This document shows positions 59,010-64,000 of a DNA stretch of 64,000 nucleotides, in pieces. Made by a program: the position numbers and the translations under genes. Within the stretch, counting starts at the first letter, position 1; each line of letters begins with the position of its first letter. This DNA comes from Hyphomicrobiales bacterium (GTDB lineage Bacteria > Pseudomonadota > Alphaproteobacteria > Rhizobiales > Rhizobiaceae): contig UBTA01000008.1 of NCBI GenBank assembly GCA_900468065.1, positions 137,835 to 201,834 on the forward strand, read 5' to 3'. A model generated the notes under the pieces. It worked only from the letters and a program-made list of their open reading frames with translations. It did no database searches and had not been told where the DNA came from.

Positions 59010-60545
59010 ATGGACAACATCATTCTCGAAATGCGGGGCATTACCAAGACGTTTCCGGGCGTAAAGGCCCTGGACAACGTCAACCTCAAGGTCCGCGAAG
59101 GTGAAATTCACGCACTTGTCGGCGAAAACGGCGCGGGAAAATCAACCCTGATGAAGGTGCTGAGCGGCGTCTATCCCGCCGGAACCTATGACGGTGAGAT
59201 TCACTACGATAACGAAGTTCGCAACTTCTCGACGATTTCCGACAGTGAGCATCTCGGCATCATCATCATTCACCAGGAGCTGGCGCTTGTCCCGCTTCTG
59301 TCGATTGCCGAAAACATCTTCCTCGGCAACGAACTCGCCACCAATGGCGTCATCGATTGGAAGCAGACGTTTTCGCGCACCCAGGAACTGCTCGACAAGG
59401 TGGGCCTGCGGGAGCCGCCGACGGCGCGCATCACCGATATCGGCATCGGCAAGCAGCAGCTGGTCGAAATCGCCAAGGCACTGTCGAAGAAAGTCCGGCT
59501 GCTGATCCTCGACGAGCCGACCGCATCGCTCAATGAAACCGATTCCGACGCGCTGTTGAAGCTCCTGATGGAGTTCCGCAAGCAGGGCATGACCTCGATC
59601 ATCATTTCGCACAAGCTGAACGAGATCAAGAAGGTCGCCGACAAGATCACCATCATCCGTGACGGCGGAACAGTCGAAACGCTCGACTGTCATAACGAAG
59701 ATATCAGCGAAGACCGGATCATCAAGGGCATGGTCGGCCGCGATATGGAAGACCGATACCCGGCGCGCGAGCCCAAGATCGGCGAGACGCTGCTGGAAGT
59801 GAAAAACTGGAACGTCTTCCACCAGCACCATCGTGACCGGCAGTTCCTGCACGATATCAATTTCAATGTGCGCGCCGGCGAAGTCGTCGGTATTGCCGGC
59901 CTGATGGGTGCCGGGCGCACGGAAACGGCGATGAGCGTTTTCGGCAAGTCCTGGGGTCACAAGATCACCGGCGAGGTGTTGATGCACGGCAAGCCTGTCG
60001 ACGTCAGCACCATTCCGCGCGCCATCGATGCCGGGCTTGCCTATGTGACCGAGGACCGCAAGCATCTCGGCCTGGTGCTCAACAACAACATCATGCACAA
60101 CACGACGCTGGCGAACCTCAATGCCGTGGCCAGCGGCGGCGTCATCGATGGGCACAGGGAAGCCAAGGTCGCCACCGACTACCGCACCAAGCTGCGCATC
60201 CGTTCCCATTCGATCTATCAGGAGGCCGTCAATCTTTCCGGCGGCAACCAGCAGAAGGTCGTCCTGTCGAAGTGGTTGTTCACCAATCCGGAGGTCCTGA
60301 TCCTCGACGAACCGACGCGCGGCATCGACGTCGGGGCGAAATATGAAATCTACTCCATCATCAACCAGCTTGCTGCCGAAGGGAAAGGCATTCTGATGAT
60401 CTCGTCGGAAATGCCGGAACTGCTCGGAACCTGCGACCGTGTCTACGTCATGAACGAAGGACGCATCGTCGCCGAGCTTTCGAAAGCGGAAGCAAGCCAA
60501 GAATCCATCATGCGCGCCATCATGCGCTCCGGGGAGAAACACTAA
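59010..60545 (+). CDS. gguA: Sugar ABC transporter ATPase GguA
   Basis: 511-aa double-domain CUT2 ATPase (MglA/XylG type). The first half has Walker [30 protein letters not shown] and DEPTASLNE. The second has signature [16 protein letters not shown] and Walker [15 protein letters not shown]. The second Walker A is degenerate ([10 protein letters not shown]), as usual in this family. [10 protein letters not shown] at 59010 chosen. Drives the ChvE-bound sugars through GguB. Confidence 0.94.
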   Translation: MDNIILEMRGITKTFPGVKALDNVNLKVREGEIHALVGENGAGKSTLMKVLSGVYPAGTYDGEIHYDNEVRNFSTISDSEHLGIIIIHQELALVPLLSIAENIFLGNELATNGVIDWKQTFSRTQELLDKVGLREPPTARITDIGIGKQQLVEIAKALSKKVRLLILDEPTASLNETDSDALLKLLMEFRKQGMTSIIISHKLNEIKKVADKITIIRDGGTVETLDCHNEDISEDRIIKGMVGRDMEDRYPAREPKIGETLLEVKNWNVFHQHHRDRQFLHDINFNVRAGEVVGIAGLMGAGRTETAMSVFGKSWGHKITGEVLMHGKPVDVSTIPRAIDAGLAYVTEDRKHLGLVLNNNIMHNTTLANLNAVASGGVIDGHREAKVATDYRTKLRIRSHSIYQEAVNLSGGNQQKVVLSKWLFTNPEVLILDEPTRGIDVGAKYEIYSIINQLAAEGKGILMISSEMPELLGTCDRVYVMNEGRIVAELSKAEASQESIMRAIMRSGEKH

Positions 60546-61753
60546 TGGCCGCCGACAAAAGCGCTCAGAAAACCACACCATCCCTTGGCGATTACTTCAA
60601 AAGCAATATCCGCGAATACGGCCTGCTCATCGCCCTCGTTGTCATCATGCTGTTCTTCCAGTTCATGACCGGCGGCGTGTTGTTCCGTCCTGTCAACATC
60701 ACCAACCTGATCCTGCAGAACTCCTTCATCGTCATCATGGCGTTGGGTATGCTTCTGATCATCGTCGCTGGTCACATCGATCTGTCGGTTGGATCGATCG
60801 TTGCCTTCACCGGCGGCCTGTCGGCAATCATGCTGGTGAAATGGGGTATTCATTACTCCATCGTGGTGCCGGTTTGCCTCATCCTCGGCGGTCTCGTCGG
60901 CGCGGCACAGGGGTACTGGGTCGCCTACCAGAAGATCCCGGCCTTCATCGTGACGCTGGCCGGCATGCTCGTCTTCCGTGGCCTCACCTACCTCATCCTG
61001 CAGAACCGGCCGATCGGCCCATTCCCGAAGGATTTCCAGTCGCTGTCGACCGGCTTCGTCCCTGACTTCCTGTACTTCCTCAATCCGCTGCCGGGCACAA
61101 TCACAAACTTCTTCTCGCTGGTCGTCATTGTGGCGCTGGTTGCCTTGGCCATCTATTACGGTCTGCGCGATCGCCGGAATAACGATAAACACGGCACGGA
61201 AAACGAACCCTTTGCATTCTTTGCCGGGCAGATGGCGATCATTGCCGGTGTGGCTATTTTCCTCGGCTTCCAGCTCTCGACCTACAAGGGCTTCCCCAAC
61301 GTCCTGATCGTGATGGGACTGTTGATCGCGCTCTACACCTTCGTCACCACACGCTCGACGATTGGCCGCCGCATCTATGCGATGGGCGGCAACGAGAAGG
61401 CGGCAAAGCTCTCCGGTATCAACACCGAACGCCTGACCTTCTACACATTCGTCAACATGGGTGTGCTTGCGGCTCTTGCCGGCATGATCATCGCCGCCCG
61501 CTTGAACTCGGCAACCCCGAAAGCCGGCGTCGGCTTCGAACTCGACGTCATCGCGGCCTGCTTCATCGGCGGTGCCTCGGCATCGGGCGGCGTGGGCAAG
61601 ATCACCGGTGCTGTCATCGGCGCCCTGATCATGGGCGTGATGAACAACGGCATGTCTATCATGGGCCTCGGCATCGATTACCAGCAGCTGGTCAAGGGCC
61701 TCGTGCTTCTCGCTGCCGTGTTCTTCGACGTCTACAACAAGAACAAGGGCTGA
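60545..61753 (+). CDS. gguB: Sugar ABC transporter permease GguB
   Basis: 402-aa inner-membrane CUT2 permease. Typical segments are IVIMALGMLLIIVAGHIDLS, IPAFIVTLAGMLVFRGLTYL, GRRIYAMGGNEKAAKLSGIN and GVGFELDVIAACFIGGASAS. TAATG overlap with gguA (ATG 60545). Channel for ChvE ligands. Confidence 0.94.
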   Translation: MAADKSAQKTTPSLGDYFKSNIREYGLLIALVVIMLFFQFMTGGVLFRPVNITNLILQNSFIVIMALGMLLIIVAGHIDLSVGSIVAFTGGLSAIMLVKWGIHYSIVVPVCLILGGLVGAAQGYWVAYQKIPAFIVTLAGMLVFRGLTYLILQNRPIGPFPKDFQSLSTGFVPDFLYFLNPLPGTITNFFSLVVIVALVALAIYYGLRDRRNNDKHGTENEPFAFFAGQMAIIAGVAIFLGFQLSTYKGFPNVLIVMGLLIALYTFVTTRSTIGRRIYAMGGNEKAAKLSGINTERLTFYTFVNMGVLAALAGMIIAARLNSATPKAGVGFELDVIAACFIGGASASGGVGKITGAVIGALIMGVMNNGMSIMGLGIDYQQLVKGLVLLAAVFFDVYNKNKG

Positions 61754-61774
61754 CCGGTTCCGGTCGGTCCCGCG

Positions 61775-61794
61775 CGCCGGGGCTTTGCCCGGCG
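61775..61794 (+). other. Hairpin in the gguB-gguC gap
   Basis: CGCCGGG (61775-61781) pairs with CCCGGCG (61788-61794). The rest of the 232-bp gap (61754-61985) holds no good ORF; a separate gguC promoter may lie in it but none is convincing. Confidence 0.45.
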
Positions 61795-61985
61795 GCTTAA
61801 ATTGGTGCCGGAGCGTGTCTTGCGCTGACATTTGGCGAGATGCTCCGGCCCACGCATCATAACGAGAACGGCGGCCTTGCCGCCACCAACGGGAGCATGT
61901 GGCATGTCTCCCAACGGGTTGTTGTTGCCGAAAGCCAGCCGCTGGACGCCGAAAAGACAGCCCGGATTGAGAAAAGGATAGTGCT

Positions 61986-62978
61986 GTGCTGATTTCCCAG
62001 GTGAAGAACAATGACGGCTCGATCACGGTCGCCGTCCGCGAAGCGGGGCAAGCCGCGCGCGCTGTGAAGAACGCGTCAAGCGTCTACGCACTGGCGATGG
62101 AAGCGGCCAATTCGGGCCAGAGCCTGAAGGCTGTGGTCGAGACACATGGTCTCGACGGTGAAGTCGATCTTCAGGACGCCTATGCCAAAGGCAATTTCCT
62201 GCCGCCGATCACCCATCCGGATGACGCGCATCTGCATCTGACCGGCACCGGCCTGACGCATCTCGGCTCCGCATCGACGCGGGATGCCATGCATGCCGCC
62301 GTCTCCAAGGTGGAGGAGGGTGCCACCGACACGATGAAGATGTTCAAGATGGGTCTTGAAGGTGGTAAGCCCAAGCCTGGCGAAAAGGGCGTGCAGCCGG
62401 AATGGTTCTACAAGGGCAACGGCAGCCAAACGGTTGCCCCGGGCGGCGAACTGGTCTCGCCCTCCTTTGCCCAAGATGGCGGCGAAGAGCCGGAAATGGC
62501 CGGCATTTATATTATCTCCGACAAGGGTGCGCCGTTCCGCATCGGCTTTGCTGTCGCCAACGAGTTCTCCGATCATGTCACCGAGCGCGTCAACTATCTC
62601 TATCTCGCCCATTCCAAGCTGCGGCCTGCAAGCTTCGGCCCGGAAATTCGGGTCGGCGAAGCCCCCAGCGACATTCGCGGTACGTCGCGCATCATCCGCG
62701 ACGGCGCTGTCTTCTGGGAAAAGCCGTTCCTGTCGGGCGAAGCCAACATGTCCCATACATTCGCCAATCTGGAGTATCACCACTTCAAATATGGAATTTT
62801 CCGAGCGCCGGGCGACGTGCATGTCCATATGTTCGGGACGGCGACGCTGTCCTTCGGTGACGGCATCAAGACCGAAGCGGGCGACATCTTCGAAATCGAG
62901 GCGTCCGAATTCGGCCTGCCGCTGCGCAACACGCTGGCGATCGCCGGCGAAGACGAGATCACGATCGGTCAGCTTTGA
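61986..62978 (+). CDS. gguC: GguC, fumarylacetoacetate-hydrolase-like (AraD1-type) protein
   Basis: 330-aa cytoplasmic protein starting at GTG 61986 with AAGGA at 61974-61978. GguC core: GNFLPPITHPDDAHLHLTGT, GLTHLGSASTRDAM, PEWFYKGNGSQTVAPGGELV, FAQDGGEEPEMAGIYIISDK with acidic metal ligands, and VHMFGTATLSFGDGIKTEAG. The family is related to FAH-fold enzymes acting on 2-keto-3-deoxy sugar acids. Its place between gguB and an alpha-ketoglutaric semialdehyde dehydrogenase-like gene fits dehydration of a 2-keto-3-deoxy-pentonate in non-phosphorylating arabinose use (inference). Confidence 0.85.
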   Translation: MLISQVKNNDGSITVAVREAGQAARAVKNASSVYALAMEAANSGQSLKAVVETHGLDGEVDLQDAYAKGNFLPPITHPDDAHLHLTGTGLTHLGSASTRDAMHAAVSKVEEGATDTMKMFKMGLEGGKPKPGEKGVQPEWFYKGNGSQTVAPGGELVSPSFAQDGGEEPEMAGIYIISDKGAPFRIGFAVANEFSDHVTERVNYLYLAHSKLRPASFGPEIRVGEAPSDIRGTSRIIRDGAVFWEKPFLSGEANMSHTFANLEYHHFKYGIFRAPGDVHVHMFGTATLSFGDGIKTEAGDIFEIEASEFGLPLRNTLAIAGEDEITIGQL

Positions 62979-63047
62979 TCCGTTCATGCATTTGACTGCG
63001 GGCGCCGATCTCAGGGCGCTCGCTGAAACCAAGGAGGCTTTAAGCCC

Positions 63048-64000
63048 ATGACACTCCATCACAACCTGATCGCCGGCGAATGGGTCGGCAGCAACGGCGT
63101 TGAAAACATCAACCCGTCGAACACCAAGGAAGTCGTCGGTCTTTACGCCAGTGCCAGCGCCGATGATGCAAAGACGGCGATTGCCGCCGCAAAGGCCGCG
63201 TTTCCGGCCTGGTCGCGCTCCGGCATTCTGGAGCGTCATGCGATCCTGAAAAAGACCGCCGACGAAATTCTTGCCCGCAAGGACGAGCTCGGCAAGCTGC
63301 TCGCCCGCGAAGAAGGCAAGACCCTGCCGGAAGCGATCGGCGAGACCATCCGTGCCGCCCAGATCTTTGATTTCTTTGCTGGCGAAGCCCTGCGTCTGGC
63401 TGGCGAAGTGCTGCCGTCGGTTCGCCCGAACATCGGCGTCGAAATCACCCGCGAGCCGATCGGCGTCATCGGCATCATCACGCCATGGAATTTCCCGATC
63501 GCCATCCCGGCCTGGAAGATTGCGCCGGCACTCTGCTATGGTAATACCATCGTCTTCAAGCCGGCCGAACTGGTGCCGGGCTGCTCGTGGGCGATCGCCG
63601 ATATCCTGCACCGCGCCGGCCTGCCGAAGGGCGTCTTGAACCTCGTCATGGGCAAGGGCTCGGTCGTCGGCCAGGCCATGCTTGACAGCCCCGATCTGGC
63701 GGGCATCACCTTCACCGGCTCGACGGGTACGGGAAAACGTGTCGCTGCCGCCTCCATCGAGCATAACCGCAAGTTCCAGCTGGAAATGGGCGGCAAGAAC
63801 CCGATGGTCGTGCTGGATGATGCCGACCTGACGGTTGCCGTCGAAGCCGCTGCCAATTCCGGCTTCTTTTCGACCGGCCAGCGCTGCACCGCCTCGTCGC
63901 GCCTGATCGTCACCGAAGGCATTCACGACAAGTTCGTCGCAGCACTGACCGAAAAGCTGAAGACGCTGGTGGTCGATGATGCGCTAAAGGCTGGTACGCA
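63048..64000 (+). CDS. Aldehyde dehydrogenase, alpha-ketoglutaric semialdehyde dehydrogenase-like (3' truncated by window)
   Basis: Open from ATG 63048, after a perfect AAGGAGG, to the window end (317 codons visible of about 480). NAD site and fold: ITPWNFPIAIPAWKIAPALC, TIVFKPAELVPGCSWAIADI, FTGSTGTGKRVAAA. Catalytic Glu lies in LEMGGKNPMVVLDDADL and the nucleophile Cys in GQRCTASSRL. In this setting it would oxidise 2-oxoglutarate semialdehyde to 2-oxoglutarate, the last step of pentonate breakdown. The C-terminus is off the window. Confidence 0.85.
   Translation, partial: MTLHHNLIAGEWVGSNGVENINPSNTKEVVGLYASASADDAKTAIAAAKAAFPAWSRSGILERHAILKKTADEILARKDELGKLLAREEGKTLPEAIGETIRAAQIFDFFAGEALRLAGEVLPSVRPNIGVEITREPIGVIGIITPWNFPIAIPAWKIAPALCYGNTIVFKPAELVPGCSWAIADILHRAGLPKGVLNLVMGKGSVVGQAMLDSPDLAGITFTGSTGTGKRVAAASIEHNRKFQLEMGGKNPMVVLDDADLTVAVEAAANSGFFSTGQRCTASSRLIVTEGIHDKFVAALTEKLKTLVVDDALKAGT

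Noticed and set aside
62076..63926. 616-codon minus-strand frame opposite gguC and the aldehyde dehydrogenase gene
   Set aside because: Both plus-strand genes have clear catalytic motifs and ribosome sites; the minus frame is a codon-bias artefact.
1..64000. CRISPR arrays, insertion sequences, prophage genes, toxin-antitoxin pairs or known defence systems
   Set aside because: No regular repeat-spacer pattern, transposase, phage structural gene or defence-type gene group was seen on either strand. The holin-like gene at 14397 sits in a stress locus without lysis genes.

Overview
The window is chromosomal DNA of an alphaproteobacterium of the family Rhizobiaceae (Agrobacterium/Rhizobium type). 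The case rests on gene content: a SmoEFGK-SmoS-MtlK polyol operon, a PhyR-NepR-EcfG general stress response locus, an hmuPSTUV haem-uptake operon divergent from tonB with RirA-type IRO boxes, and a gbpR-chvE-gguABC sugar locus typical of Agrobacterium relatives. No integrase, transposase, phage or CRISPR array was seen. The region reads as ordinary GC-rich chromosome rather than an island.

Layout. 0-9.5 kb: sorbitol/mannitol uptake and catabolism (SorC-type regulator end, smoEFGK, smoS, mtlK, HAD phosphatase, FGGY kinase). 9.5-15.5 kb: general stress response core (two HWE kinases, PhyR, NepR, EcfG sigma factor) plus DUF883 and holin-like envelope genes. GGAAC-N16-CGTT (EcfG-type) promoters sit before phyR, before nepR-ecfG (near-consensus), before the DUF883 gene and before a previously unnamed candidate small RNA at about 9595-9722. 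15.5-22.5 kb: haem/iron module (hmuV-U-T-S-P, tonB, and a second IRO-box operon DUF2325 / 87-aa protein / IsdG-like monooxygenase). 22.5-29.8 kb: DUF423, truncated haemoglobin, TetR+SMR efflux pair, ThuA/ThuB-like pair with LacI regulator, DUF4105 protein preceded by a small coupled ORF, and an M19 dipeptidase. 29.8-36.7 kb: five-gene dipeptide-type ABC transporter and a BBE-type FAD oxidase. 36.7-49 kb: four outer-membrane beta-barrel-like proteins surrounding a sulfatase-MoxR-DUF58-DUF4381-BatA-BatB/TPR-BatD gene train. 49.3 kb: tRNA-Arg(CCG). 49.6-54.4 kb: xylFHG with divergent ROK repressor. 54.4-57.5 kb: inositol dehydrogenase, a small membrane protein, a J-domain protein and gbpR. 57.8-64 kb: chvE-gguA-gguB-gguC and the start of an alpha-ketoglutaric semialdehyde dehydrogenase-like gene.

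How the parts work together. Much of the window is carbohydrate capture: three sugar ABC systems (polyol, xylose, ChvE-type), each with a strong hairpin directly after the binding-protein gene, which would allow more binding protein than permease to be made. The stress locus has the usual closed circuit: HWE kinase -> PhyR -> NepR -| EcfG, with EcfG sites feeding back on phyR and nepR-ecfG. The haem module imports haem with TonB energy and probably degrades it.

The most novel-looking material is (i) the EcfG-promoted candidate sRNA with three C-rich hairpin loops, and (ii) a putative regulon in the 39-49 kb region. There a near-identical 20-bp element (core GTTACGGTAAC) lies 115-150 bp before the sulfatase gene and before two outer-membrane protein genes, tying a periplasmic sulfatase to a MoxR/Bat complex and barrel proteins.
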